Of a stretch of 64,000 nt of DNA, positions 42,301 to 50,799 are shown piece by piece. The notes beneath the pieces were generated by a model, which worked only from the letters and a program-made list of their open reading frames with translations, was not told the DNA's origin and made no database searches. The translations under genes and the position numbers were made by a program. The number at the start of each line of letters is the position of its first letter. The first letter of the stretch is position 1. Origin of the DNA: Dreissena polymorpha (Eukaryota > Mollusca > Bivalvia > Myida > Dreissenidae); assembly GCF_020536995.1 (NCBI RefSeq), contig NC_068369.1, positions 23,812,040 to 23,876,039 of the forward strand, in the 5' to 3' direction.

Positions 42301-45300
42301 ATCAGAAGATGTGGGTGTAATGCTGTCAGAAGATGTGGCCGTAATTGTATCAGAAGAAGTGACTGTAATGGTATCAGAAGATGTGGCTGTAATTGTGTCA
42401 GAAGATGTGACTGTAATGGTATCAGAAGATGTGGGTGTAATGCTGTCAGAAATGTGGCCGTTATTGTGTCAGAAGATGTTACTGTAATTGTATCAAAAGA
42501 TGTGGCCGTAATTGTGTCAGATGATGTGACTGTAATTCTATCAGAAGAGGTGGCCGTTATTGTGTCAGAAGATGTGATTGTAATGGTATCAGAAGATGTC
42601 GCCGTAATTGTGTCAGAAGATGTGACTGTAATGGTATCAGAAGATGTGGGTGTAATGCTGTCAAAAGATGTGTCCGTAATTGTGTCAGAAGATGTTACTG
42701 TAATTGTATCAGAAGATATGGCCGTAATTGTGTCAGATGATGTGACTGTAATTGTTTCAGAAGAGGTGGCCGTAATTGTGTCAGAAGATGTGACTGTAAT
42801 GGTATCAGAAGATGTCGCCGTAATTGTGTCAGAAGATGTGGCCGTAAATGTGTCAGAAGATGTGGGTGTAATGCTGTCAGAAGATGTGGCCGTATTTGTG
42901 TCAGAAGATGTTACTGTAATTGTATCAGAAGAGGTGGCCGTAATTGTGTCAGAAGATGTGACTGTAATGGTATCAGAAGATGTCGCCGTAACTGTGTCAG
43001 AAGATGTGACTGTAATGGTATCAGAAGATGTGGGTGTAATGCTGTCAGAAGATGTGGCCGAAATTGTGTCAGAAGATGTTACTGTAATTGTATCAGAAGA
43101 TGTGGCCGTAATTGTGTCAGATGATGTGACTGTAATTGTATCAGAAGAAGTGGCCGTAATTGTGTCAGAAGACGTGACTGTAATGGTATCAGAAGATGTG
43201 GCCGTAATAGTGTCAGAAGATGTGACTGTAATGGTATCAGAAGATGTGGGTGTAATGCTGTCAGAAGATGTGGCCGTATTTGTGTCAGAAGATGTTACTG
43301 TAATTGTATCAGAAGATGTGGCCGTAATTGTGTCAGATGATGTGACTGTAATTGTATCGGAAGAGGTGGCCGTAATTGTGTCAGAAGATGTGACTGTAAT
43401 GGTATCAGAAGATGTCGCCGTAATTGTGTCAGAAGATGTGACTATAATGGTATCAGAAGATGTGGGTGAAATGCTAGCAGAAGATGTGGCCGTAATTGTG
43501 TCAGAAGATGTTACTGTAATTGTATCAGAAGATGTGGCCGTAATTGTGTCAGATGATGTGACTGTTATTTTATCAGAAGAGCTGGCCGTAATTGTGTCAG
43601 AAAATGTGACTGTAATGGTATCTGAAGATGTGGGTGTAATGCTGTCAGAAGATGTGGCCGTAATTGTGTCAGAAGATGTTACTGTAATTGTATCAGAAGA
43701 TGTCGCCGTAATTGTGTCAGAAGATGTGACTGTAATGGTATCAGAAGATGTAGGTGTAATGCTGTGAGAAGATGTGGCCGTAATTGTGTCAGAAGATGTT
43801 ACTGTAATTGTATCTGAAGATGTGGCCGTAATTGTGTCAGATGATGTGACTGTTATTGTATCAGAAGAGCTGGCCGTAATTGTGTCAGAAAATGTGACTG
43901 TAATGGTATCTGAAGAGTGGGTGTAATGCTCTCAGAAGATGTGACCGTAAGTGTGTCAGAAGATGTTACTGTAATTGTATCAGAAGATGTCGCCGTAATT
44001 GTGTCAGAAGATGTGACTGTAATGGTATCAGAAGATGTAGGTGTAATGCTGTCAGAAGATGTGGCCGTAATTGTGTCAGAAGATGTTACTGTAATTGTAT
44101 CAGAAGATGTGGCCGTAATTGAGTCAGAAGATGTTACTGTAATTGTATCATAAGAGGTGGCCGTTAATGTGTCAGAAGATGTTACTGTTATAGTATCAGA
44201 AGATATGGGTGTAATGCTGTCAGAAGATGTGGCCGTAATTGTGTCAGAAGAAGTGACTGTAATGGTATCAGAAGATGTCGCTGTAATTGTGTAAGAAGAT
44301 GTAACTGTAATGGTATCAGAAGAAGTGGGTGTAATGCTGCCCGAAGATGTGGCCGTAATTGTGTCAGAAGATGTTACTGTAATTGTATCAAAAGATGTGG
44401 CCGTAATTGTGTCAGAAGATATTACTGTTATTGTATCAGAAGATGTGGCCGTAATTGTGTCAGAAGATGTGACTGTAATTGTATCATAAGAGGTGGCCGT
44501 AATAGTGTCAGAAGTTGTTACTGTTATGGTATCAGAAGATGTGGGTGTAATGCTGTCAGAAGATGTGACCGTAATTGTGTCAGAAGAAGTGACTGTAATG
44601 GTATCAGAAGATGTCGCTGTAATTGTGTCAGATGATGTGACTGTAATGGTATCAGAAGATGTAGGTGTAATGCTGTCAGAAGATGTGGCCGTAATTGTGT
44701 CAGAAGATGTTACTGTAATTGTATCAAAAGATGTGGCCGTAATTGTGTCAGATGATGTGACTGTAATTCTATCAGAAGAGGTGGCCGTTATTGTGTCAGC
44801 AGATGTGATTGTAATGGTATCAGAAGATGTCGCCGTAATTGTGTCAGAAGATGTGACTGTAATGGTATCAGAAGATGTGAGTGTAATGCTGTCAAAAGAT
44901 GTGGCCGTAATTGTGTCAGAAGATGTTACTGTAATTGTATCAGAAGATGTGGCCGTAATTGTGTCAGATGATGTGACTGTAATTGTTTCAGAAGAGGTGG
45001 CCGTAATTGTGTCAGAAGATGTGACTGTAATGGTATCAGAAGATGTCGCCGACATTGTGTCAGATAATGTGACTGTAATGGTATCAGAAGATGTGGGTGT
45101 AATGCTGTCAGAAGATGTGGCCCGTATTTGTGTCAGAAGATGTTACTGTAATTGTATCAGAAGATGTGGCCGTAATTGTATCAGATGATGTGACTGTAGT
45201 TGTATCGAAAGAGGTAGCCGTAACTGTGTCAGAAGATGTGACTGTAATGGTATCAGAAGATGTGGGTGTAATGCTGTCAGAAGATGTGGCCGTAATTGTG

Positions 45301-48300
45301 TCAGAAGATGTTACTGTAATTGTATCAGAAGATAAGGCCGTAATTGTGTCAGATGATGTGACTGTAATTGTATCAGAAGAGGTGGCCGTAATTGTGTCAG
45401 AAGATGTGACTGTAATGGTATCAGAAGATGTCGCCGTAATTGTGTCAGAAGATGTGACTGTAATGGTATCAGAAGATGTGGGTGTAATGCTGTCAGAAGA
45501 TGAGGCCGAAATTGTGTCAGAAGATGTTACTGTAATTGTATCAGAAGATGTGGTCGTAATTGTGTCAGATGATGTTACTGTAATTGTATCAGAAGAAGTG
45601 GCCGTAATTGTGTCAGAAGACGTGACTGTAATGGTATCAGAAGATGTGGCCGTAATTGTGTCAGAAGATGTGACTGTAATGGTATCAGAAGATGTGGGTG
45701 TAATGCTGTCAGAAGATGTGGCCGTATTTGTGTCAGAAGATGTTACTGTAATTGTATCAGAAGATGTGGCCGTAATTGTGTCAGATGATGTGACTGTAAT
45801 TGTATCGGAAGAGGTGGCCGTAATTGTGTCAGAAGATGTGACTGTAATGGTATCAGAAGATGTGGGTGTAATGCTGTCAGAAGATGTGGCCGTAATTGTG
45901 TCATAAGATGTTACTGTAATTGTATCAGAAGATGTGGCCGTAATTGTGTCAGATGATGTGACTGTTATTGTATCAGAAGAGCTGGCCGTAATTGTGTCAG
46001 AAAATGTGACTGTAATGGTATCTGAAGATGTGGGTTTAATGCTGTCAGAAGATGTGGCCGTAATTGTGTCAGAAGATGTTTCTGTAATTGTATCAGAAGA
46101 TGTCGCCGTAATTGTGTCAGAAGATGTGACTGTAATGGTATCAGAAGATGTAGGTGTAATGCTGTCAGAAGATGTGGCCGTAATTGTGTCAGAAGATGTT
46201 ATTGTAATTGTATCAGAAGATGTGGTCGTAATTGTGTCAGATGATGTGACTGTTATTGTATCAGAAGAGCTGGCCGTTATTGTGTCAGAAAATGTGACTG
46301 TAATGGTATCAGAAGATGTGGGTGTAATGCTGTCAGAAGATGTGACCGTAAGTGTGTCAGAAGATGTAACTGTAATTGTATCAGAAGATGTCGCCGTAAT
46401 TGTGTCAGAAGATGTGACTGTAATGGTATCAGAAGATGTAGGTGTAATGCTGTCAGAAGATGTGGCCGTAATTGTGTCAGAAGATGTTACTGTAATTGTA
46501 TCAGAAGATGTGGCCGTAATTGAGTCAGATGATGTGACTGTAATTGTATCAGAAGAGGTGGCCGTAATTGTGTCAGAAGATGTGACTGTAATGGTATCAG
46601 AAGATGTCGCCGTAATTGTGTCAGAAGATGTGACTGTAATGGTATCAGAAGATGTGGGTGTAATGCTGTCAGAAGATGTGGCCGTGTTTGTGTCAGAAGA
46701 TGTTACTGTAATTGTATCAGAAGATGTGGCCGTAATTGTGTCAGATGATGTGACTGTAATTGTATCAGAAGAAGTGGCCGTAATTGTGACAGAAGATGTG
46801 ACTGTAATGGTATCAGAAGAGATCGCCGTAATTGTGTCAGAAGATGTGACTCTAATGGAATCAGAAGATGTGGGTGTAATGCTGTCAGTAGATGTGGCCG
46901 TAATTGAGTCAGAAGATGTTACTGTAATTGTATCAGAAGATGTGGCCGTAAATGTGTCAGATGATGTGACTGTAATTTTATCAGAAGAAGTGGCCGTAAT
47001 TGTGTCAGAAGATGTGACTGTAATGGTATCAGAAGATGTCGCCGTAATTGTGTCAGAAGATGTGACTGTAATGGTATCAGAAGATGTGGGTGTAATGCTG
47101 TCAGAAGATGTGGCCGTAATTGTGTCAGAAGATGTTACTGTAATTGTATCAGAAGATGTGGCCGTAATTGTGTCGGATGATGTGACTGTAATTGTATCAG
47201 AAGAAGTGGTCGTAATTGTGTCAGAAGATGTGACTGTAATGGTATCAGAAGATGTCGCCGTTATTGTGTCAGAAGATGTGACTGTAATGGTATCAGAAGA
47301 TGTGGGTGTAATGAAGTCAGAAGATGTGGCCGTATTTGTGTCAGAAGATGATACTGTAATTGTATTAGAAGATGTTGCCGTAATCTTGTTAGATGATGTG
47401 ACTGTAATTGTATCAGAAGAGGTGGCCGTAATTGTGTCAGAAGATGTGATTGTAATGGTATCAGAAGATGTCGCCGTAATTGTGTCAGAAGATGTGACTG
47501 TAATGGTATCAGAAGATGTGGGTGTAATGCTGTAAGAAGATGTGGCCGAAATTGTGTCAGAAAATGTTACTGTAATTGTATCAGAAGATGTGGCCGTAAT
47601 TGTGTCAGATGATGTGAATGTTATTGTATCAGAAGAGCTGGCCGTTATTGTGTCAGAAAATGTGACTGTAATGGTATCAGAAGATGTGGGTGTAATGCTC
47701 TCAGAAGATGTGACCGTAAGTATGTCAGAAGATGTTACTGTAATTGTATCAGAAGATGTCGCCGTAATTGTGTCAGAAGATGTGACTGTAATGGTATCAG
47801 AAGATGTAGGTGTAATGCTGTCAGATGATGTGGCCGTAATTGTGTCAGAAGATGTTACTGTAATTGTATCAGAAGATGTGGCCGTAATTGAGTCAGATGA
47901 TGTGACTGTAATTGTATCAGAAGAGGTGGCCGTAATTGTGTCAGAAGATGTGACTGTAATGGTATCAGAAGATGTCGCCGTAATTGTGTCAGAAGATGTG
48001 ACTGTAATGGTATCAGAAGATGTGGGTGTAATGCTGTCAGAAGATGTGGCCGTATATGTGTCAGAAGATGTTACTGTAATTGTATCAGAAGATGTGGCCG
48101 TAATTGTGTCAGATGATGTGACTGTAATTGTATCAGAAGAGGTGGCCGTAATTGTGTCAGAAGATGTGACTGTAATGGTATCAGAAGATGTCGCCGTAAT
48201 TGTGTCAGAAGATGTGACTCTAATGGAATCAGAAGATGTGGGTGTAATGCTGTCAGTAGATGTGGCCGTAATTGAGTCAGAAGATGTTACTGTAATTGTA

Positions 48301-50790
48301 TCAGAAGATGTGGCCGTAAATGTGTCAGATGATGTGACTGTAATTGTATCAGAAGAAGTGGCCGTAATTGTGTCAGAAGATATGACTGTAATGGTATCAG
48401 AAGATGTCGCCGTAAATGTGTCAGAAGATGTGACTGTAATGGTATCAGAAGATGTGGGTGTAATGCTGTCAGAAGATGTGGCCGTAATTGTGTCAGAAGA
48501 TGTTACTGTAATTGTATCAGAAGAGGTGGCCGTAATTGTGTCAGAAGATGTGACTGTAATGGTATCAGAAGATGTCGCCGTAACTGTGTCAGAAGATGTG
48601 ACTGTAATAGTATCAGAAGATGTGGGTGTAATGCTGTCAGAAGATGTGGCCGAAATTGTGTCAGAAGATGTTACTGTAATTGTATCAGAAGATGTGGCCG
48701 TAATTGTGTCAGATGATGTGACTGTAATTGTATCAGAAGAAGTGGCCGTAATTGTGTCAGAAGACGTGACTGTAATGGTATCAGAAGATGTGGCCGTAAT
48801 TGTGTCAGAAGATGTGACTGTAATGGTATCAGAAGATGTGGGTGTAATGCTGTCAGAAGATGTGGCCGTATTTGTGTCAGAAGATGTTACTGTAATTGTA
48901 TCAGAAGATGTGGCCGTAATTGTGTCAGTTGATGTGACTGTAATTGTATCGGAAGAGGTGGCCGTAATTGTGTCAGAAGATGTGACTGTAATGGTATCAG
49001 AAGATGTCGCCGTAATTGTGTCAGAAGATGTGACTATAATGGTATCAGAAGATGTGGGTGTAATGCTGTCAGAAGATGTGGCCGTAATTGTGTCATAAGA
49101 TGTTACTGTAATTGTATCAGAAGATGTGGCCGTAATTGTGTCAGATGATGTGACTGTTATTTTATCAGAAGAGCTGGCCGTAATTGTGTCAGAAAATGTG
49201 ACTGTAATGGTATCTGAAGATGTGGGTGTAATGCTGTCAGAAGATGTGGCCGTAATTGTGTCAGAAGATGTTACTGTAATTGTATCAGAAGATGTCGCCG
49301 TAATTGTGTCAGAAGATGTGACTGTAATGGTATCAGAAGATGTAGGTGTAATGCTGTCAGAAGATGTGGCCGTAATTGTGTCAGAAGATGTTACTGTAAT
49401 TGTATCAGAAGATGTGGCCGTAATTGTGTCAGATGATGTGACTGTTATTGTATCAGAAGAGCTGGCCGTAATTGTGTCAGAAAATGTGACTGTAATGGTA
49501 TCTGAAGATGTGGGTGTAATGCTGTCAGAAGATGTGACCGTAAGTGTGTCAGAAGATGTTACTGTAATTGTATCAGAAGACGTCGCCGTAATTGTGTCAG
49601 AAGATGTGACTGTAATGGTATCAGAAGATGTAGGTGTAATGCTGTCAGAAGATGTGGCCGTAATTGTGTCAGAAGATGTTACTGTAATTGTATCAGAAGA
49701 TGTGGCCGTAATTGAGTCAGATGATGTGACTGTAATTGTATCAGAAGAGGTGTCCGTAATTGTGTCAGAAGATGTGACTGTAATGGTATCAGAAGATGTC
49801 GCCGTAATTGTGTCAGAAGATGTGACTGTAATGGTATCAGAAGATGTGGGTGTAATGCTGTCAGAAGATGTGGCCGTATTTGTGTCAGAAGATGTTACTG
49901 TAATTGTTTCAGAAGATGTGGCTGTAATTATGTCGGATGATGTGACTGTAATTGTATCAGAAGAAGTGGCCGTAATTGTGTCAGAAGATGTGACTGTAAT
50001 GGTATCAGAAGATGTGGGTGTAATGCTGTCAGATGATGTGGCCGTAATTGAGTCAGAAGATGTAACTGTAATTGTATCAGAAGATGTGGCCGTAAATGTG
50101 TCAGATGATGTGACTGTAATGGTATCAGAAGATGTCGCCGTAATTGTGTCAGAAGATGTGACAGTAATGGTATCAGAAGATGTGGGTGTAATGCTGTCAG
50201 AAGATGTGGTCGCAATTGAGTCAGAAGATGTTACTGTAATGGTATCAGAAGATGTGGCCGTAATTGTGTCAGATGATGTGACTGTAATTGTATCGGAATA
50301 GGTGGCCGTAATTGTGTCAGAAGATGTGACTGTAATGGTATCAGAAGATGTGGGTGTAATGCTGTCAGAAGATGTGGCCAAAATTGTGTCAGAATATGAT
50401 ACTGTAATTGTATCAGAAGATGTGGCCGTAATTGTGTCAGATGATGTGACTGTTATTGTATCAGAAGAGCTGGCTGTTATTGTGTCAGAAAATGTGACTG
50501 TAATGGTATCTGAAGATGTGGGTGTAATGCTGTCAGAAGATGTGGCCGTAATTGTGTCAGAAGATGTTACTGTAATTGTATCAGAAGATGTCGCCGTAAT
50601 TGTGTCAGAAGATGTGACTGTAATGGTATCAGAAGATGTAGGTGTAATGCTGTCAGAAGATGTGGTCGTAATTGTGTCAGAAGATGTTATTGTAATTGTA
50701 TCAGAAGATGTGGCCGTAATTGTGTCAGATGATGTGACTGTTATTGTATCAGAAGAGCTGGCCGTAATTGTGTCAGAAAATGTGACCTCC
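14024..50790 (-). CDS. MUC4-like transmembrane mucin (NIDO-AMOP-VWD-EGF-SEA-like-TM)
   Basis: This is a very large spliced gene. Forty coding exons can be followed, with donor and acceptor sites and reading phases that agree from one to the next after the first exon. The predicted product is about 5,460 residues: residues 1-3,200 Thr/Ser-rich repeats, then NIDO (about 3,200-3,440), AMOP (about 3,440-3,600), VWD with linker (about 3,600-3,960), about 29 EGF-like modules (about 3,960-5,160), a SEA-like domain, one membrane helix and a basic/serine-rich tail. NIDO-AMOP-VWD-EGF-TM is the core of vertebrate MUC4, a cell-surface mucin with anti-adhesive and EGF-signalling roles; in a bivalve it may sit on mantle, gill or gut epithelium (inference). 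No exon with an ATG and signal peptide was found upstream of 50,790, so the N-terminus is incomplete. Three one-base frame changes in the repeat exon are described with that exon. Confidence 0.85.
14541..14687 (-). CDS. Transmembrane exon of the mucin
   Basis: The exon is bounded by 'cttttag' and 'gtacac', with phase 2 on both sides. It encodes [20 protein letters not shown], then an uninterrupted hydrophobic stretch through [15 protein letters not shown], then the stop-transfer sequence RNRRRKQS. The small-residue-rich [11 protein letters not shown] start is usual in single-pass mucin and EGF-receptor-ligand helices. Basic residues follow on the cytoplasmic side, giving a type I orientation with the EGF region outside. 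Confidence 0.9.
15171..15282 (-). CDS. Juxtamembrane Cys-containing exon (EGF-like stub)
   Basis: This exon of 112 bases enters in phase 1 and leaves in phase 2, feeding the transmembrane exon. It encodes [20 protein letters not shown], then [17 protein letters not shown]. Four cysteines with C-x11-C spacing suggest a shortened EGF or a SEA-associated cysteine stub just outside the membrane. I do not assign it to a named family. Confidence 0.7.
15500..16835. repeat. Interspersed repeat of ~170-bp monomers in a mucin intron
   Basis: Several diverged monomers share 'tagatattgtcaagataaac', 'acgcgtgacccagattcgaa'-like text and 'aatgtggtc'. Such phrases recur near 15,660-15,700, 15,845-15,870, 15,930-15,975, 16,085-16,140, 16,230-16,280 and 16,370-16,400. 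The right end, 'aatagctcaccttgaatact' followed by 'tcgtgctcaggggagc', is the terminal block I associate with a very common bivalve repeat. It stops about 55 bp from the exon at 16,888. It is an intron passenger with no coding capacity. Confidence 0.65.
16888..18638 (-). CDS. Four exons encoding a SEA-like extracellular domain
   Basis: The exons are 18,609-18,638 (30 bases, Thr-rich [10 protein letters not shown]), 18,219-18,331, 17,835-17,902 and 16,888-17,036. Phases 1/1, 1/0, 0/2 and 2/1 join cleanly. The product reads [31 protein letters not shown], then [20 protein letters not shown], then [20 protein letters not shown] and GTLVLDGES. The pattern of a helix with LNKSI, an FxNPMG turn, a VTIHSI strand and a strand-helix end fits the SEA fold found next to mucin membrane spans. 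The usual GSVVV autocleavage strand is absent, so it would be a non-cleaving SEA-like domain. The assignment to SEA is by pattern and is the least certain domain call in the gene. Confidence 0.65.
17017..17560. repeat. ~78-bp tandem array carrying copies of a splice acceptor
   Basis: Seven copies of a roughly 76-83-bp unit containing 'gatgcgttcacatccaag' begin near 17,018, 17,098, 17,176, 17,255, 17,331, 17,409 and 17,490. The first copy is the true 5' edge of the exon at 16,888-17,036: its complement gives the LDVNASL codons and the AG acceptor. The other six copies therefore lie upstream in the intron. The acceptor AG is intact in the third, fifth and seventh copies and changed in the second, fourth and sixth. 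Confidence 0.9.
18862..21353 (-). CDS. EGF cluster nearest the membrane: four exons, seven modules
   Basis: Exons are 21,237-21,353 (one calcium-binding EGF), 20,704-20,958, 19,378-19,647 and 18,862-19,146 (two modules each). All start and end in phase 1, so any could be gained or lost without breaking the frame. Each double exon has a Cys-dense module ([10 protein letters not shown], then [11 protein letters not shown]) followed by one opening with DVDEC, DRDEC or DADEC, the calcium-binding signature. [13 protein letters not shown] occurs in two neighbouring exons with nearly identical DNA. Several NxT/NxS sites suggest N-glycosylation. Confidence 0.88.
22324..23155 (-). CDS. Two double-EGF exons of the mucin
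   Basis: Exons 22,901-23,155 (255 bases) and 22,324-22,584 (261 bases) are phase 1 at both ends. Each encodes a laminin-EGF-like module ([10 protein letters not shown] and [10 protein letters not shown], each with an internal G-T-C-x-C-K) and then a module beginning KNEC or NVNEC. Twelve cysteines can be counted in each exon, as expected for two EGF folds. Confidence 0.88.
23570..24090. repeat. Dispersed repeat copy in a mucin intron
   Basis: Three blocks also occur at 52.5-54.7 kb: 'attttctgttgttccatcc' near 23,595, 'cgttcgatgc' with following text near 23,790, and 'aagtacggaaagct' plus 'ggaccaaaatagtatga' near 24,012-24,075. Here the blocks are in the order A-B-C and have no satellite array between them. 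No coding capacity was found. Confidence 0.65.
24596..24960. mobile_element. MITE (terminal-inverted-repeat element), copy A, carrying a nested insertion
   Basis: The ends are inverted repeats: 'cgtgctctgtgaaaaggggg' on the left and 'cccccttttcgcacagcacg' on the right. Subterminal phrases 'gtctgcacaggc' and 'gggacgacactttc', with 'gaagtgtcgtctctgatt' in reverse, are also palindromic. No transposase frame fits in 365 bp, so it is a non-autonomous DNA element. A second copy lies at 28,333-28,555. Confidence 0.8.
24643..24798. mobile_element. Second MITE nested inside the first
   Basis: A 156-bp palindromic insert begins 'ctggccgcgtgttcacaaaa' and ends with the near-perfect inverse 'ttttgtgaacacggggccag'. 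The inner arms 'gcaatcgaaaatcgatttt' and 'atcgattttcgattgc' continue the inverted repeat. It interrupts the left part of the larger MITE, which is uninterrupted in the copy at 28.3 kb, so the insertion came second. Confidence 0.8.
25044..26719 (-). CDS. Five exons, six EGF modules
   Basis: Exons are 26,477-26,719 (two modules), 26,231-26,344, 25,969-26,091, 25,519-25,644 and 25,044-25,169, all phase 1 to phase 1. DENEC, DIDEC, DIDEC and DIKEC openings mark calcium-binding EGFs. The 25,519 exon is a non-calcium type opening [15 protein letters not shown]. The first exon begins [10 protein letters not shown] and contains [13 protein letters not shown], the laminin-EGF-like half that recurs in every double exon. 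Confidence 0.88.
27548..29648 (-). CDS. Four single-EGF exons, one missing a cysteine
   Basis: Exons 29,520-29,648, 28,733-28,858, 28,054-28,188 and 27,548-27,673 are all phase 1/1 with one module each. Openings are [39 protein letters not shown] and [13 protein letters not shown]. In the last, the position that should be the third cysteine reads [14 protein letters not shown]: Tyr replaces Cys, leaving five cysteines. The other three modules have six. Confidence 0.88.
28333..28555. mobile_element. MITE, copy B of the family at 24.6 kb
   Basis: The termini 'tgctctgtattaaagggg' and 'ccccattttcacagagcgcg' are inverted, and the interior has 'ctgcacaggctaaatagg', 'gacgacacttt' and 'ggaaagtgtcgtctctgatt'. 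At about 223 bp it lacks the nested insert seen in copy A. It lies in an intron of the mucin. Confidence 0.8.
30005..32858 (-). CDS. Five exons, six EGF modules
   Basis: Exons are 32,736-32,858, 31,474-31,599, 30,895-31,020, 30,538-30,657 and 30,005-30,250 (two modules), all phase 1/1. Four modules open DINEC, and one (30,895) opens [11 protein letters not shown] without the calcium signature. The double exon reads [29 protein letters not shown], then DIDINEC. Module length is 40-43 residues, with the Cys-x-Cys pair and a G-Y/F-aromatic near the end as in fibrillin-type EGFs. Confidence 0.9.
30272..30347. repeat. (TTTA)n microsatellite in a mucin intron
   Basis: A run of 'ttta' tetramers with a few interruptions, about 25 bp downstream (in plus coordinates) of the exon at 30,005-30,250. 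It lies in the region of the minus-strand branch point and polypyrimidine tract, so length changes could affect splicing. Confidence 0.9.
32410..32475 (+). repeat. Possible LINE/SINE 3' tail
   Basis: The text 'gattgccaataaactgaaac' is followed by repeated 'tgaaac' hexamers. AATAAA followed by a short tandem hexamer is typical of 3' ends of LINE-mobilised elements. No reverse-transcriptase frame is visible upstream. Confidence 0.4.
33158..33593 (-). CDS. First two EGF-like exons after the VWD linker
   Basis: Exon 33,424-33,593 (phase 2/1) ends the linker with the strand [20 protein letters not shown], then [13 protein letters not shown] and CQCEPYWTG, an EGF of the MUC4/teneurin style. Exon 33,158-33,325 (phase 1/1) encodes [15 protein letters not shown], then [16 protein letters not shown], a longer-looped EGF. 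This junction of a beta-rich linker with a 'C-S-G-H-G-T-C' EGF is what follows the VWD in MUC4-like proteins. Confidence 0.85.
34007..34239 (-). CDS. Cadherin-like linker domain between VWD and EGF region
   Basis: Exon 34,088-34,239 (phase 1 to 0) encodes [40 protein letters not shown] and [10 protein letters not shown]. Exon 34,007-34,050 (phase 0 to 2) encodes [15 protein letters not shown]. Together with the start of the next exon they resemble the Ig/cadherin-like 'P-x-I ... TVTD-DG-x-L-x-Y ... VTD' segment found after VWD in MUC4-type proteins. The implied intron 34,051-34,087 is only about 37 bp, unusually short for an animal gene. Reading straight through instead meets a stop, so either the tiny intron is real or bases are missing here. 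Confidence 0.6.
34694..35938 (-). CDS. von Willebrand factor type D domain and following helix
   Basis: Exons are 35,552-35,938, 35,237-35,437 and 34,694-34,939. The domain opens [20 protein letters not shown] and GEYMMMKI, the classic VWD start. GDPH (35,916-35,927) is the motif at which MUC4 and gel-forming mucins are known to cleave between Asp and Pro. The second exon has [20 protein letters not shown], then [13 protein letters not shown], the usual end of VWD. The third exon ([34 protein letters not shown]) is the post-VWD segment of MUC4-like proteins. The donor of the first exon is inferred from phase: the GT at about 35,551 keeps the frame. Confidence 0.9.
36241..36729. mobile_element. 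489-bp TIR element with an internal tRNA-like segment, copy 1
   Basis: It is bounded by perfect 14-bp inverted repeats, 'aggggccttttcac' and 'gtgaaaaggcccct'. Inside, on the minus strand at 36,368-36,440, is a tRNA-like stretch with an A-box-like 'tggccgagtggtctaag' and a B-box-like 'ggttctagccc', much like a Ser/Leu-type tRNA body. A second full-length copy with the same layout lies at 61,880-62,380. There is no transposase frame. It sits in the intron between the AMOP and VWD exons. Confidence 0.8.
37753..37775. repeat. (TA)n dinucleotide run
   Basis: About 23 bp of uninterrupted TA in the intron between the AMOP and VWD exons. Confidence 0.9.
38048..39279 (-). CDS. AMOP domain exons
   Basis: Exon 39,011-39,279 (phase 1 to 0) has [30 protein letters not shown], then [20 protein letters not shown], the CPC...W hallmark of AMOP. 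Exon 38,048-38,267 (phase 0 to 1) has [30 protein letters not shown] and CYSWFPF, the CC...C...Y-x-x-RP bridge that joins AMOP to VWD in MUC4 and in SUSD2-type proteins. AMOP is an extracellular Cys-rich adhesion module. A third of this part of the gene is the 2.1-kb intron that follows, which holds the TIR element. Confidence 0.88.
39529..40996 (-). CDS. NIDO (nidogen-type) domain exons
   Basis: Exons 40,869-40,996 (phase 1 to 0), 40,014-40,316 (0 to 0) and 39,529-39,724 (0 to 1). The product reads [20 protein letters not shown] and YRRIY, then [32 protein letters not shown], then a long [16 protein letters not shown] and [20 protein letters not shown], and finally YYDGGMLDS and [15 protein letters not shown]. 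The order 'N-x-NG-x-I-x-F', 'APYFAD', 'N-x-FQ-x-V', 'G' is that of NIDO domains. It lies directly after the mucin repeats, as in MUC4. Confidence 0.9.
41193..50788 (-). CDS. 9.6-kb mucin repeat exon (about 390 x 24 bp)
   Basis: The minus strand encodes an eight-residue unit, TSSDTITV alternating with TSSDTITA, punctuated by TSSDSITP. About 390 units occupy roughly 41,450-50,788. The 41,193-41,450 part is a degenerate Thr/Ser tail ending TPDTQAC at a GT donor. Every second residue can be O-glycosylated, and an Asp in each unit makes the rod acidic. The minus frame is open for 1,894 codons (45,111-50,792), whereas plus-strand frames over the same DNA are broken repeatedly, so minus is the coding strand and the plus frames are shadows. 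Three one-base changes shift the frame: an extra C near 45,121, and single missing bases near 43,916 and 42,451. The segment below 42,451 is in frame with the NIDO exon. They may be consensus errors in the array or real lesions. The 5' edge near 50,788 looks like a splice acceptor (TTGGAG) with a poor pyrimidine tract. Confidence 0.85.
41450..50788 (-). repeat. 24-bp minisatellite with 5-, 7- and 9-unit higher-order blocks
   Basis: The DNA unit on the plus strand is 'gatgtggccgtaattgtgtc' plus 'agaa', with variants. The Pro-coding punctuation unit ('gatgtgggtgtaatgctgtc') recurs after 5, 7 or 9 units, i.e. P-(V-A)n with n of 2, 3 or 4. Blocks of several hundred bases recur almost unchanged (for example around 42,870-43,260 and 48,480-48,860), which points to duplication by unequal exchange at the level of blocks rather than of single units. 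Confidence 0.85.
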
Positions 50791-50799
50791 AATAAACTT

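Noticed and set aside
41193-50788. A CRISPR-like or bacterial repeat array
   Set aside because: Units are contiguous and coding, with no unique spacers, and the surrounding gene is an intron-rich animal gene.
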